DNA from: Streptomyces sp. CB02366 | GTDB lineage: Bacteria > Actinomycetota > Actinomycetes > Streptomycetales > Streptomycetaceae | NCBI RefSeq assembly: GCF_001905905.1 | Contig: NZ_LIVT01000006.1 | Location: 113,723 to 177,722, forward strand | DNA: 64,000 nucleotides | Direction of reading: 5' to 3' | Shown: positions 35,408 through 44,762 of the stretch, piece after piece | Numbering within the stretch: position 1 is the stretch's first letter | Layout: every line of letters starts with the position of its first letter | The notes under the pieces: generated by a model | What the model was told of the DNA's origin: nothing | Seen by the model: the letters and a program-made list of their open reading frames with translations, nothing else | Database searches by the model: none | Translations under genes and position numbers: made by a program

Positions 35408-37392
35408 TGGCCACCGCCCAGGCCACCCCGTCCCGCCCCGCCGCCCCGGGCGCCCGCCGGGGACCGCTGGCGCTCCTCCGCGACCGCCCCGCCGCCGCGA
35501 AGCTCCTGCTGCTCGCGCTCGTCGCCGCCGTCGCCGTCCCCCTCGTGCACGGCCGCTGGGGCGGCGGGATCTGGCCCGACGCGCTGACCGCCGACCTCTC
35601 GGGACCGCTCGGCGACGTCACCGACTGGATCGTCTCCAACCGCGACAGCCACCCGCTGTTCCTCTACTTCTTCGGCCACATCAGCAACGCCGTCGTGCTC
35701 TCCGTCCGCGGTGTCTACCTGGTGCTCCTGGCCCTCGGCTGGGCCGGCGTCACCGTGTTCGCCGCCGCCGTCGCCTGGCGCGTCGCGGGGCTCCGGCTCG
35801 CGCTGACCGCGGCCCTCTCGTTCCTGGTCTGCGGGCTGCTCGGCATGTGGGTGCCGACCATGCAGACGCTCGCGCTGATGGTCGTCGCCGTCCTCGCCTC
35901 CGTCGCCCTCGGGCTGCTCCTCGGCCTGGCGGCCGGACTGTCGGACCGCGTGTTCCGCGTCCTGCGCCCGGTCCTGGACACCATGCAGGTGCTGCCCGCC
36001 TTCGCGTACCTGCTCCCCGTGGTGCTGGTGTTCGGCATCGGCGTCCCCGGAGCCGTCCTCGCCACCGTCGTGTACGCGGCCCCGCCGATGGCCCGGCTCA
36101 CCGCGCTCGGCCTGCGCGGCGCGGACGCCGGCGTCATGGAGGCCGTCACCTCGCTCGGGTCCACCGGACGCCAGCGGCTGCTGAGCGCCCGGCTCCCGCT
36201 GGCCCGCAAGGAACTCCTCCTCGGCCTCAACCAGACCATCATGATGGCGCTCTCCATGGCCGTCATCGCCTCCGTGATCGGCGCGGGCGGCCTCGGCGAC
36301 CGCGTCTACCAGGCGCTGTCCTCCGTGGACGTCGGCGCGGCGCTCGCCGCGGGCATCCCGATCGTCCTGCTCGCCGTCGTCCTGGACCGTACGACGGAGG
36401 CGGCCGGCCGCCGCATCGGCGCCGAGCCCACCGGACCGGCCCTGCTGCGCGGGTGGCGCGGCTGGGCCCTGGCCGCCGTGGCCACCGCGGCCGTCGCCGC
36501 CGCCGGACGGGCCGCCGACGGCCGGGTCTGGCCCGACGGCATGACCGTGGCCATCGCCGGACCGGTCAACGCCGCCAAGGACTGGATGGTCGACCACCTC
36601 TACACCGGGGTGCCCGTCGTCGGCGGCACCGCCGACCTCGCCTCGCACTTCACCAGCGGTGTCCTCAACCCGCTGCGCGGCGGGCTCGCCGGCCTGCCCT
36701 GGTGGTCGGTGCTGCTGATCGTCGCCGCCCTGGCCTGGACCATCGGCACCTGGCGCACCGCCGCGACCGCCGTCCTCGCCATGGCCGCGATCGGCGTCCT
36801 CGGCGTGTGGGAGCCCTCCATGGACACCCTCAGCCAGGTGCTCGCCGCCGTCGCCGTCACCTTGGTCATCGGCTTCGGCGTCGCCGTCGCAACGGCTCGC
36901 AGCGAGCGCCTGGAGCGGCTGCTGCGTCCGGTCCTGGACGTCTTCCAGACTCTGCCGCAGTTCGTCTACCTGATCCCCGTCGTCGCCCTCTTCGGCGTCG
37001 GCCGCGCCCCCGCGGCCGCGGCCGCGGTCGTCTACGCGCTGCCCGCCGTCATCCGCATCACCACCCAGGGGCTGCGGGGCGTCGACCCGGCGGCGATGGA
37101 GTGCGCCCGCTCGCTCGGCGCGACCCCGGGCCAGCAACTGCGCCAGGTCCAGATCCCGCTGGCCCGGCCCTCGCTGCTGCTCGCCGTCAACCAGGCGGTC
37201 GTCCTGGTCCTCGCCGTGGTCATCATCGGCGGACTCGTCGGCTCCGGCGCCCTCGGTTACGACGTCGTCCTCGGCCTCGCCCAGGGCGACCTGGCAACCG
37301 GCCTCGTCGCCGGAGCGGCGATCGTCTGCCTCGGCCTGATGCTCGACCGGGTCACCCAGCCCACCGCCCGCCGCCGGCGACAGGAGATCTGA
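35407..37392 (+). CDS. proW: Fused double permease of a betaine-type ABC transporter
   Basis: A 661-residue protein with two complete ProW/OpuAB-type permease domains in tandem. Each half has its own N-terminal helix with WPD and DWxV segments and its own EAA-like loop: VTSLGSTGRQRLLSARLPLARKE in the first half and CARSLGATPGQQLRQVQIPL in the second. Normally two copies of one permease form the channel; here one chain supplies both, and the halves have diverged. It starts on the stop of the ATPase gene and ends one base before the binding-protein ATG. Confidence 0.88.
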   Translation: MATAQATPSRPAAPGARRGPLALLRDRPAAAKLLLLALVAAVAVPLVHGRWGGGIWPDALTADLSGPLGDVTDWIVSNRDSHPLFLYFFGHISNAVVLSVRGVYLVLLALGWAGVTVFAAAVAWRVAGLRLALTAALSFLVCGLLGMWVPTMQTLALMVVAVLASVALGLLLGLAAGLSDRVFRVLRPVLDTMQVLPAFAYLLPVVLVFGIGVPGAVLATVVYAAPPMARLTALGLRGADAGVMEAVTSLGSTGRQRLLSARLPLARKELLLGLNQTIMMALSMAVIASVIGAGGLGDRVYQALSSVDVGAALAAGIPIVLLAVVLDRTTEAAGRRIGAEPTGPALLRGWRGWALAAVATAAVAAAGRAADGRVWPDGMTVAIAGPVNAAKDWMVDHLYTGVPVVGGTADLASHFTSGVLNPLRGGLAGLPWWSVLLIVAALAWTIGTWRTAATAVLAMAAIGVLGVWEPSMDTLSQVLAAVAVTLVIGFGVAVATARSERLERLLRPVLDVFQTLPQFVYLIPVVALFGVGRAPAAAAAVVYALPAVIRITTQGLRGVDPAAMECARSLGATPGQQLRQVQIPLARPSLLLAVNQAVVLVLAVVIIGGLVGSGALGYDVVLGLAQGDLATGLVAGAAIVCLGLMLDRVTQPTARRRRQEI

Positions 37393-37393
37393 G

Positions 37394-38368
37394 ATGAACC
37401 GCTCCCGCACCCGCCTGCTCGTGGCGCTCGCCTCGGCCGGAGCCCTGCTCGCCACCGCCGGCTGCGGCGCCGCCGACATGACCAGGCAGGCGTCGCCCTT
37501 CGCCGCCCCCGCCGGGGTCAGGACCGTGACGCTCTCCGTCCAGTCCTGGGTCGGCGCCCAGGCCAACGTCGCCGTGGCCGAGCACCTGCTGAAGGAGGAG
37601 CTGGGCTACCGCGTCGACCTCGTCCAGACCGACGAGGTCCCCGCCTGGGACGCCCTCAGCCAGGGCCGCGTCGACGCGATCCTGGAGGACTGGGGCCACC
37701 CGGACCAGGAGAAGCTGTACATCGACGAGAAGGAGACCATCGTCCGCGGCGGCGGCCTCGGCGTCACCGGCCACATCGGCTGGTACGTACCGAAGTACTG
37801 GGCCGACGAGAACCCGGACGTCACGGACTGGAAGAACCTCGACGAGTACGCCGAGGAGCTGAGGACCGCCGAGAGCGGCGGCAAGGGCCAGCTCATGGAC
37901 GGCTCGCCGTCCTACGTCACCAACGACGTGGCCCTGGTGAAGAACCTCGACCTGGACTACAAGGTCGTCTTCGCCGGTTCCGAGGCGGCCCAGATCACCC
38001 AGATCCAGCAGTTCGCCAAGGAGAAGAAGCCCTTCCTCAGCTACTGGTACCAGCCGCAGTGGCTGTTCAACGAGGTGCCCATGGTCGAGGTGAAGCTCCC
38101 CGAGTACACGGACGAGTGCGCGGCCAAGGATCCCGAGGACATCGACTGCGCGTACCCGACGACACCGCTGCAGAAGTTCCTCAACGCCGACTTCGCCGAA
38201 CGCGGCGGGGACGCCGCCGCGTTCCTGAAGAAGTTCCACTGGTCGGAGAAGGACCAGAACGAGGTCTCCGAGATGATCGCCTCGCAGAAGCTCACCCCCC
38301 AGGAGGCGGCGAAGCGCTGGAGCGACCGCCACCCGGACGTCTGGAAGAAGTGGCTGCCGAAGGACTGA
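37394..38368 (+). CDS. proX: Glycine betaine/choline-binding lipoprotein
   Basis: A 324-residue substrate-binding lipoprotein of the OpuAC type. The signal ends in LLATAGCGAAD, with the lipidated Cys near residue 25. The mature part has SVQSWVGAQANVAVAEHLL, DEVPAWDALSQGRVDAILEDWGHP and SYWYQPQWLFNEVPMVEV, rich in Trp and Tyr that cage quaternary ammonium groups. It is the last gene of a five-gene choline uptake and oxidation operon; a strong hairpin follows. Confidence 0.9.
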   Translation: MNRSRTRLLVALASAGALLATAGCGAADMTRQASPFAAPAGVRTVTLSVQSWVGAQANVAVAEHLLKEELGYRVDLVQTDEVPAWDALSQGRVDAILEDWGHPDQEKLYIDEKETIVRGGGLGVTGHIGWYVPKYWADENPDVTDWKNLDEYAEELRTAESGGKGQLMDGSPSYVTNDVALVKNLDLDYKVVFAGSEAAQITQIQQFAKEKKPFLSYWYQPQWLFNEVPMVEVKLPEYTDECAAKDPEDIDCAYPTTPLQKFLNADFAERGGDAAAFLKKFHWSEKDQNEVSEMIASQKLTPQEAAKRWSDRHPDVWKKWLPKD

Positions 38369-38376
38369 CGCCGCCC

Positions 38377-38410
38377 GGCGCCCGGACCCTCTCCCGCGGG
38401 TCCGGGCGCC
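38377..38410. terminator. Bidirectional hairpin between proX and a P450 gene
   Basis: GGCGCCCGGACCC and GGGTCCGGGCGCC form a perfect 13-bp stem with an 8-base loop, placed between two converging genes 48 bases apart. Confidence 0.7.
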
Positions 38411-38416
38411 GTCCCG

Positions 38417-39784
38417 CTACCGGCCCCGGACCGTCGCCGGCACGTCCCGGTCCGGCTGGAGCGTCAGGCCGGTCAGCGGGGTGATCTCGCCCGGGTCGAG
38501 GTCCAGGGTGAAGCGGCGGGCCAGCACGGCGAGCAGGAGGACGGACTCCACCATCGCGAAGCGCGTACCGATGCAGACCCGGGGGCCGCCGCCGAACGGG
38601 AACCAGGCGTACTCCGGGATCGGATCGCCGTCCTCCGCGTCCCAGCGCTCCGGCCGGAACTCCTCCGGCTCGGGGAACCACCGGGCGTCGCGCTGCGTGG
38701 CCCACTGGCTGCTCCACACGCGGGTGCCCTTCTCGACGGGCAGGCCCCCGATCGTCGCCCCCTCCTTCGCGATCCCGGTGATCAGCCAGATCGCCGGGTA
38801 CAGCCGCAGGGTCTCCTTCACCACGGCCTGGGTGTACGTCAGCCGTGCGTAGTCCTCGAAGCCGGGTTCCCGGTCGCCGAGCACCCGGTCCAGCTCCTCG
38901 GCGAGCGCGTCGCGGACGCGGGGGTTGCGGGCGAGCAGGTACCACGCCCACACCAGCGTCGTACTCGTCGTCTCATGGCCGCCGATGTACAGCGTGACCG
39001 TCTCGTCCCGGATCTCCTCCTCGCTCAGGCGCGTCCCGCTCTCGTCGACGGCGGTGAGCAACCGGCTGAGCAGGTCCGGGCGCTCCTCACCGCCGTCCCG
39101 GTGCCGGGCGACGACCCGGCGCACCTCGGCGTCGATGACGGCGGCGGCCTTCCTGATCCGCGCCCGCCCCGGCGTCGGCACCCAGTCCGGCAGCAGCGCG
39201 CCGATCCCCGCGAACTCCTTGCCGATCTCCATCTGGGCGATGTCCATGGCCCGGCCCATCGCCTCGGAGTCCGCCGGGGTGTCCACGCCGAAGATCGTGC
39301 GCACCGCGATCCGCTGTGTCAGGGCGGTCATCTCCCGCTTGACGTCGATCCGTTGGCCGTCCGACCACCGGTCCGCCAGCTCCACCGCGCAGTCCGCCAT
39401 CGTGGCCGCGTACGACGTGACCTGCTTGGGCCGCACCGAGGGCTGCACCAGCGAGCGCTTGCGCCGCCAGTCCCGGCCGCGTGCCACGAGCATCCCGTTG
39501 CCCAGGACCGTACGGAAGGCGACGCCCAGGTTCGGCTGATCGAAGGTGCGCTCCGTCTCGGTGAGCAACTCGCCTATGCAGGCGGGGTCGGCGAGGAAGA
39601 CGCACCGGTTGCGGCCGAACCGCCAGCGCACCATGTCCCCATGGCCGCGCAGGAGTTCGAAGAAGGCGAGCGGGTTCCTGCCGAACTGCGGCAGGTTCCC
39701 CACGAGCGGCAGCCCCTTGGGCCCCGGTACGAACGCGTGGCCGCGCGGTGGGGTGTCGAGCGCCGGATCGGTCTGGGTGGACAT
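38417..39784 (-). CDS. Cytochrome P450, CYP4/CYP102-like clade
   Basis: A 455-residue P450 with an N-terminal PGPKGLPLVGNLPQFG segment typical of the eukaryote-like bacterial clade that includes terpene and fatty-acid oxygenases. Motifs: I-helix YIGGHETTSTTL, K-helix VVKETLRLYP (ExxR present), PERW region FRPERWD, heme loop FPFGGGPRVCIGTRFA. ATG at 39784 has GGAG eight bases upstream. It stands alone, convergent with the betaine operon; no terpene cyclase or redox partner is adjacent. Confidence 0.9.
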   Translation of the reverse strand: MSTQTDPALDTPPRGHAFVPGPKGLPLVGNLPQFGRNPLAFFELLRGHGDMVRWRFGRNRCVFLADPACIGELLTETERTFDQPNLGVAFRTVLGNGMLVARGRDWRRKRSLVQPSVRPKQVTSYAATMADCAVELADRWSDGQRIDVKREMTALTQRIAVRTIFGVDTPADSEAMGRAMDIAQMEIGKEFAGIGALLPDWVPTPGRARIRKAAAVIDAEVRRVVARHRDGGEERPDLLSRLLTAVDESGTRLSEEEIRDETVTLYIGGHETTSTTLVWAWYLLARNPRVRDALAEELDRVLGDREPGFEDYARLTYTQAVVKETLRLYPAIWLITGIAKEGATIGGLPVEKGTRVWSSQWATQRDARWFPEPEEFRPERWDAEDGDPIPEYAWFPFGGGPRVCIGTRFAMVESVLLLAVLARRFTLDLDPGEITPLTGLTLQPDRDVPATVRGR

Positions 39785-39908
39785 CGAGAGGACTCCGCTT
39801 CCTGGGGCGCGCCACCGACGGCGCGCGCACGTTCGAACTCAATCGAACAGGATGGGAGGGCGCTTCACCAGGGCGGCGACCGGCATGGCCGGAATGCGGT
39901 GAATTCCC

Positions 39909-40355
39909 TTATGCGGGGCCCTGGTTGCCAGGCCGGGCCGGGTCCGCGTCCGGTCGCGGGCGGGGTCGGCTCTCATGGGGCACCACGACGACCTGGTGCT
40001 CGTCCTCGTACACGATCCGGCCGGGGTCGGCCGACTCCAGCCGCTCGCACGCCACTCCGTGCGCGGCGAGCAGGGCGAGGTAGCCCGGGACGCGGTCCAG
40101 CAGGTGGGCGGCGGACTCCTTGAACCAGGCGACGGCCCCCGGGTTCACCTCGGGGTCGTACACGGTCGGGTCGACCCGCGAGGGATCGGGGTACGCGGCG
40201 TCGTACCAGTCGTTCGCCGTCCGCCAGAACCGGTGCTGCTCCTCGGTCAGCCGTCCCTCCCGGGCCAGACCGTTGGCCAGGGCGAAGACGCCGGGGAAGT
40301 GGCCGCGAGGGCTCCGCTCGGGGCTCTGGAACCGTACGTACACCATGGCGCGCAT
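39909..40355 (-). CDS. Conserved hypothetical protein
   Basis: A 148-residue protein without signal peptide or membrane segment. It begins MVYVRFQSPERSPRGHFPGVFALANGL, continues with RLTEEQHRFWRTANDWYDAAYPDPS and ends in a Pro/Arg-rich tail. The pattern of aromatic and charged residues looks like a compact soluble fold, but no family is recognised. ATG at 40355 has GAGGAG nine bases upstream. It is 124 bases from the P450 start and may be transcribed with it. Confidence 0.65.
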   Translation of the reverse strand: MRAMVYVRFQSPERSPRGHFPGVFALANGLAREGRLTEEQHRFWRTANDWYDAAYPDPSRVDPTVYDPEVNPGAVAWFKESAAHLLDRVPGYLALLAAHGVACERLESADPGRIVYEDEHQVVVVPHESRPRPRPDADPARPGNQGPA

Positions 40356-40466
40356 TCCGTTCGTCTCCTCCGTCGCGGCCGGGCGCGCCGCCGGGCCGGG
40401 CGGTGACGCGGGGCGGGCGTCCCGGCGCGGGGCCGGGGCCCGGGGCCCGCATCACCACCTGCCCCG

Positions 40467-41318
40467 TCAGGCGCCGGGCGGCACGTGGGCCGGGCGGCCC
40501 CGGCCCCGCGTCAGCGAGTAGCCGAACACGGCCGCCAGCGCGGCGAGTACGCCGCCGCCCACGGTCCACAGCCAGCGGTCGGTCCACCGGCCCGAGGCCC
40601 AGCCGTCCTCCGGCTCACCGGCGGCGATCGTACGCGGTGCGGCCGAAGCGCCCGAGCCGTCCCCGGCCGAGGCGACCGAGACGCCCGGCACCAGCGGCTC
40701 GGAGAGCGCGCCGTCCCCGTCGTGGGCCCCGCCCAACTCCTTCACGATGGGCCGCACCTGGGCTCCGACCGGCAACCCGAGCTCGTCGGCGGGCAGATCG
40801 ACCACGGTGAGGCGGACGTAATAGCTGCCGGGCAGCGGGTCGTTCGCCCAGGGCTCGGACCACGCCCGCACGGGCCGCAGGACGCAGGACAGCCTCACGG
40901 AGGCCGCGTCGGGCGCCGCCTTGCGGGTCTGGTGCCCGTACATGCACGCCTGGCGGCGGCGCAGCCCGTCGTACACGTCGATCTGCCAGGTGGACGTGGA
41001 GCGCCGGGCGGCGTTCTCCGGCAGCTTCACCGTGGCCTCGACGGTGGGCCGCTGTCCGGCGTCGGCCGGGAACACCCAGTACAGGTAGTCGCCCGTCGAC
41101 GCCTGCGCGATGCCGGTCTGTCCCGGCTTCAGGACGGTCGCCGTACGGAACGTGGTGCCGGCCTCCGTGGGGCCCGCCTCGTCCCCTGCGGGGTCCGCGG
41201 AGGCCGACGGACCGTCCGCGAAGGCCGGGGCGCCCGCGGTGAGGAGGGTCAGGCCGGCGAGCAGCGCCCCGGTGAGCGCGCGTCGTACGCCGTGGGTACG
41301 GCGGGAAGGGGTACGCAT
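40467..41318 (-). CDS. Exported, membrane-anchored protein partnered with a VWA protein
   Basis: A 283-residue protein with a signal peptide (VRRALTGALLAGLTLLTAGAPAFA) and a beta-rich body (GIAQASTGDYLYWVFPADAG, STWQIDVYDGLRRRQ, PGSYYVRLTVVDL) resembling pre-peptidase-type or carbohydrate-binding sandwich domains. A C-terminal membrane helix (WLWTVGGGVLAALAAVFGYS) is followed by Arg-rich residues. ATG at 41318 overlaps the stop of the upstream VWA gene. Both products have the same outside-facing layout, so they probably form a pair at the cell surface. Function unknown. Confidence 0.75.
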   Translation of the reverse strand: MRTPSRRTHGVRRALTGALLAGLTLLTAGAPAFADGPSASADPAGDEAGPTEAGTTFRTATVLKPGQTGIAQASTGDYLYWVFPADAGQRPTVEATVKLPENAARRSTSTWQIDVYDGLRRRQACMYGHQTRKAAPDAASVRLSCVLRPVRAWSEPWANDPLPGSYYVRLTVVDLPADELGLPVGAQVRPIVKELGGAHDGDGALSEPLVPGVSVASAGDGSGASAAPRTIAAGEPEDGWASGRWTDRWLWTVGGGVLAALAAVFGYSLTRGRGRPAHVPPGA

Positions 41319-42598
41319 CAGTTGGTCCTCCAGACGGCGACGCGCCAGCGCGAGAGCCAGCCGGTCAACAGGCCCGCGACCAGGCCGGTCAGGACGAGCA
41401 CGCCGAGCAGCCACCAGCCGCGGCCGAGCCCGAAGGCCGCCACGTCGGAGGCGTTGTCCGGACCGTCCACGAGATCCACGGTCAGCTCGACCGGCAGGCC
41501 GGGGGACCGCTTCACCGAGGCCGGGGCGGAGAAGGAGTGGGCGAGCTGGAGGCAGACGGTCTCGGCGGCGGGCTTGCCGTCGCCGTCGTCGCCGTCCTCC
41601 GCCTCGGCCTTCGGGTAGCGCAGCCCGGACGAGATCACGTCGGTACGCCCCGCCCCGGCCTCGGAGCCCCGGACGATCTCCCGCCCGTGCACGGTCACCG
41701 CGCGCAGCAGCACCCCGTAGTCGTCGTCCACGGCGCGGTCGGCCGCGACGCTCGCCGAGGCGCGCAGCTCCTGGCCGGGCAGCACGTTCACCCGGTACCA
41801 GCGGTGCTGGGCGATCTCCGCGCGGTCGGTGTAGAGACCCGGCTTCAACTCGGGCGCGGCGGAACAGCTCCCGGCCCCCTCGGTGGCCACCGGGGTCACC
41901 GTCGGCTCGGCGGCACGGTCCACCAACTGCTTGACCCGGCCGGAGAGTTCTTCCTTGTGCTGCACGGCGGTGTACGTGCCGCCGGTGGCCTCCGCGATAC
42001 AGGTCAGCTGCTGGCGGATCTTGGCGTTGGGCACCAGGCCCAGCGTGTCCACGACCAGGTGGGTGCCGCGCGCGGCGATCTCGCGGGCCACCTCGCACGG
42101 GTCGAGCGGACCGCAAGTGTCCTCGCCGTCCGTGATGAGGACGATCCGGCGGGAGCCGTCCCCGCCCTCCAGGTCGTCGGCCGCGCCGAGCAGGGCGGGG
42201 CCGATCGGGGTGAAGCCGGTGGGGGCGAGGGTGGCCACCGCGGCCTTGGCCTCCGTACGGTCCAGCGGGCCGACCGGGTAGAGCTGCCGGGTGTCCTTGC
42301 AGCCGACCTTGCGGTCCTCGCCCGGGTAGTTCGCCCCGAGCGTCCGGATCCCGAGCCGCACCTGTTCGGGCACCGCGTCCAGGACGTCGTTGAACGCCTG
42401 CTTGGCGGCGGCCATCCGGGACTGGCCGTCGATGTCGCGGGTGCGCATGGAACCGCTGACGTCGAGCACCAGCTCGACCTTGGGGGAGGGGGCGGCGGGG
42501 GCTTCGTCGGCGGCGGCGGGGATCGCGGTGCCGAGCCCGGCGGCCAGGGTGGCGAGTGCTATGCCCACCCCGGCCGTCAGCCGTTTACTAGTGATCAT
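41318..42598 (-). CDS. Exported VWA-domain protein with C-terminal anchor
   Basis: A 426-residue protein with signal peptide (LTAGVGIALATLAAGLGTAIPAAA). A von Willebrand factor A domain follows with an intact metal-ion site: DVSGSM, Thr in TGFTPIGPAL and Asp in VLITDGEDTC. The extracellular second half is beta-rich, with ELRASASVAADRAVDDDYG. A C-terminal membrane helix (WWLLGVLVLTGLVAGLLTGWL) comes before a short basic tail. VWA domains bind protein ligands. It is coupled to the next gene by ATGA and starts a two-gene operon. Confidence 0.85.
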   Translation of the reverse strand: MITSKRLTAGVGIALATLAAGLGTAIPAAADEAPAAPSPKVELVLDVSGSMRTRDIDGQSRMAAAKQAFNDVLDAVPEQVRLGIRTLGANYPGEDRKVGCKDTRQLYPVGPLDRTEAKAAVATLAPTGFTPIGPALLGAADDLEGGDGSRRIVLITDGEDTCGPLDPCEVAREIAARGTHLVVDTLGLVPNAKIRQQLTCIAEATGGTYTAVQHKEELSGRVKQLVDRAAEPTVTPVATEGAGSCSAAPELKPGLYTDRAEIAQHRWYRVNVLPGQELRASASVAADRAVDDDYGVLLRAVTVHGREIVRGSEAGAGRTDVISSGLRYPKAEAEDGDDGDGKPAAETVCLQLAHSFSAPASVKRSPGLPVELTVDLVDGPDNASDVAAFGLGRGWWLLGVLVLTGLVAGLLTGWLSRWRVAVWRTN

Positions 42599-42760
42599 CG
42601 CCGGATCCTATGGAAAACCAGTTCGTATTCCCAACCGGACCCTTCGGGGAGCGCCGTCGGCAGGGGCCCCCGCCCGCGCGCGCCTTGGGCTGCGGCAGCC
42701 CGGTCGGCGCCGGCCGCAGCCGCGGCACTTCGATTCGCGTTCAGGCCGTGAAGAACAGGC

Positions 42761-42886
42761 TCATCCGGCGAGGGCCCCGTCGGCCCGTGCGTCCTTCTGT
42801 CCGCTCGTCGCGGCATAGCCGTCGGTGACGATGCGGTCCGCGGCCTGGGCGCAGTAGTCGTCCTGCGTCGGGATGCCGGCCGCCAC
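42761..42886 (-). pseudogene. Short ORF or gene fragment
   Basis: A 41-codon frame from GTG at 42886 (GAGGAAG six bases upstream) reads VAAGIPTQDDYCAQAADRIV and ends ADGALAG, with balanced protein-like composition and a natural stop. The stretch just upstream in another frame (LPTVPVTHQFGNYEEAE) also looks protein-like, so this may be the tail of a frameshifted small gene. No family is recognised. The rest of 42599-43039 shows nothing else. Confidence 0.3.
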
Positions 42887-43039
42887 TTTCGGCTTCCTCG
42901 TAGTTACCGAACTGGTGCGTGACCGGCACGGTAGGGAGTTTCCGCAGCGGGTAGAAGAAATCAGCGCTGGAATCGCCCGCACGTCCAGGGTCCCTGGCGT
43001 TCATGCGTCCTGCCCGTGCTCGCTTTCCTCGGGGGAACC

Positions 43040-43540
43040 ATGCGCATCATGACCGTACTCGCCCTGCTGGGCGCGTTACTGGCGGGACCGCCGGCCCTCC
43101 CGCACGTCGCGTCCGCGGCTGCTCCGCGAGGTGGGGAGCCCGTTCGGGGCACGGCGGTCTCGCACACCGCTGAGGCCGGGGCGGACGCCTTGGCGCCCGC
43201 TCGCGTTTCCGGCGGGTCGGGTTCTTCCGGTGTCCCGGGCAGCATGAGCAGTGCGGGCGGCATGGGCGTGACGAGCGGCATGAACAGCGCGGGCAGCATG
43301 GGCATGACCAACGGCATGACCAACGGCATGACGAGTGGCATGACCAGCGGTGTGACCAGTGGCATGGGCGGCACGGTCTCCACGGGCGGCACCGAGGGAA
43401 GACGGGGGTCGTCGAACACCGGGTGGTGGGTCGGCCCCGGTTTCCTGGTGGGCGCTTTCGTACTGTTCCGCGTAACGGTCTTCCTTCACGTAGCCCATGA
43501 CCGGTGGCGGTGGCGACGCAGGCGACGCAAGAACCCATGA
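43040..43540 (+). CDS. Exported Met/Gly/Ser/Thr-repeat protein with a TTA codon
   Basis: A 166-residue protein with signal peptide (MRIMTVLALLGALLAGPPA). A flexible region contains repeated GMTNGMTNGMTSGMTSG-type units at about 70-115, then a membrane helix (WWVGPGFLVGAFVLFRV) and a basic C-terminus. Leucine 13 is encoded by TTA (43076-43078), the rare codon read by the bldA tRNA in Streptomyces; no other gene here shows one. GGGGGAA precedes the ATG at 43040. The Met-rich repeat could bind copper, which is conjecture. Confidence 0.7.
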   Translation: MRIMTVLALLGALLAGPPALPHVASAAAPRGGEPVRGTAVSHTAEAGADALAPARVSGGSGSSGVPGSMSSAGGMGVTSGMNSAGSMGMTNGMTNGMTSGMTSGVTSGMGGTVSTGGTEGRRGSSNTGWWVGPGFLVGAFVLFRVTVFLHVAHDRWRWRRRRRKNP

Positions 43541-43676
43541 GTTTCTTCCTGGGGGCGGAGACCGTGTCCTCCGCGGCCAGTCGGCCCCGGCCCCGGCCCT
43601 GGCCCCGGGCGCGGACCGTTCCCTTCGCGGTCTCCGCCGACCCCTCCCCAGGGCGCCGGCCGGAACGTCGTCGCCG

Positions 43677-44525
43677 TCACCGATCGAGGCGATCGGAGGC
43701 GGCAACGGCTGCCGGGTCCTGATCGGCGGCTGAGGCGTGCCGGGCCTCCACCGCGGCGATCACCCGCTGCCGGGCCGGCCGCCGGGCCTGCTTGAGCTTC
43801 GATTCGATCAGAAGGAGGGGCAGGAACCAGATCCAGCCCCACGCGCTGTAGGAGACCGTCCCGCTCAGCACCAGCACGGTGTTGGTCGCGAAGACCAGCG
43901 TCAACGTGATGACGTACACGGCCGCGCGGTGGCGGACCAGGAGGCGGAGCGGGGCCCGCCAGGGGCCGGACAGCGACTCGACCGCGGCTACGACCGCGGC
44001 GGCCCGCAGGTCCTCCGGGGGAGCGGGCGCCGGGCCGCCCTGCTCCAAGGCGTCGGCCACATCGGCGTGGTGAGACGTCAGGGCGGCTCGGTCCGCCCTC
44101 GCGGCAGCGGTCTTCTCCCGTACGTCCTGCCAGTAGCCCCGCCCGGCCCAGCCGAGGGCGGCCTCCACCCGCTCCGCCTCGGGCGACCCCGGGGGCGCCA
44201 GGACCGCGATCCGCTCCTTGAGCCGGTCCGCCCGGGCTGCGCGCCCGGGGTACGTCCACGCATCCGACCGCAGACACAGCTCGAAATAGCAGACGAGGAG
44301 CCCGAGGTCGTCCGGCCACTGCGCCAGCCCGCTCTCGTAGGCGTCCTCCGCGGCGTCGTCGTGGTCGTCGTCGTCCTCCGCCGCGTGGGCGAGTCCGAGC
44401 CACCGGTAGAGCACCGGGTCGGCTCCGAGCTCTTCCAGGCCGAACTCCGCCGCCTTCCGGACCCCGGCGAACCCGCCCACCGCGAAGAGTTCCTCACACC
44501 GGTCGGCGTATTCCACACGCGTCAC
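43677..44525 (-). CDS. TPR-like protein with C-terminal membrane helices
   Basis: A 282-residue protein. The N-terminal half is helical in the manner of tetratricopeptide repeats (ELFAVGGFAGVRKAAEFGLEEL, YRWLGLAHAAED) and includes an acidic run (DDDDHDDAAED). The C-terminal half has two membrane helices (VYVITLTLVFATNTVLVLSG and YSAWGWIWFLPLLLI) and a basic tail. GTG at 44525 is the chosen start; GTG at 44516 is equally possible. The soluble repeats would sit in the cytoplasm. No specific family is recognised. Confidence 0.7.
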   Translation of the reverse strand: MTRVEYADRCEELFAVGGFAGVRKAAEFGLEELGADPVLYRWLGLAHAAEDDDDHDDAAEDAYESGLAQWPDDLGLLVCYFELCLRSDAWTYPGRAARADRLKERIAVLAPPGSPEAERVEAALGWAGRGYWQDVREKTAAARADRAALTSHHADVADALEQGGPAPAPPEDLRAAAVVAAVESLSGPWRAPLRLLVRHRAAVYVITLTLVFATNTVLVLSGTVSYSAWGWIWFLPLLLIESKLKQARRPARQRVIAAVEARHASAADQDPAAVAASDRLDR

Positions 44526-44762
44526 ACTTCCCGCCCCCCCTCGCTCAGGAGGCCCACTCTCGATCACGCGAAACCGCTGGTCAAGGCGTGGAGGCAGCGA
44601 AGCTCGGCGCTGAGGAGGGGAAGTACGGTCTTCGTGGACCCGTACGGCCCCTTCTCCGCCGGGGCGGTCGGTCGAGGCGTGCTTCGGGGCGGCAGAGGGG
44701 CGGAGGAAGCGGAGCGCTCGGCTCCGGGGCTGGCCGCGCGGGGCCCGGGTAGGCGATGCGGC

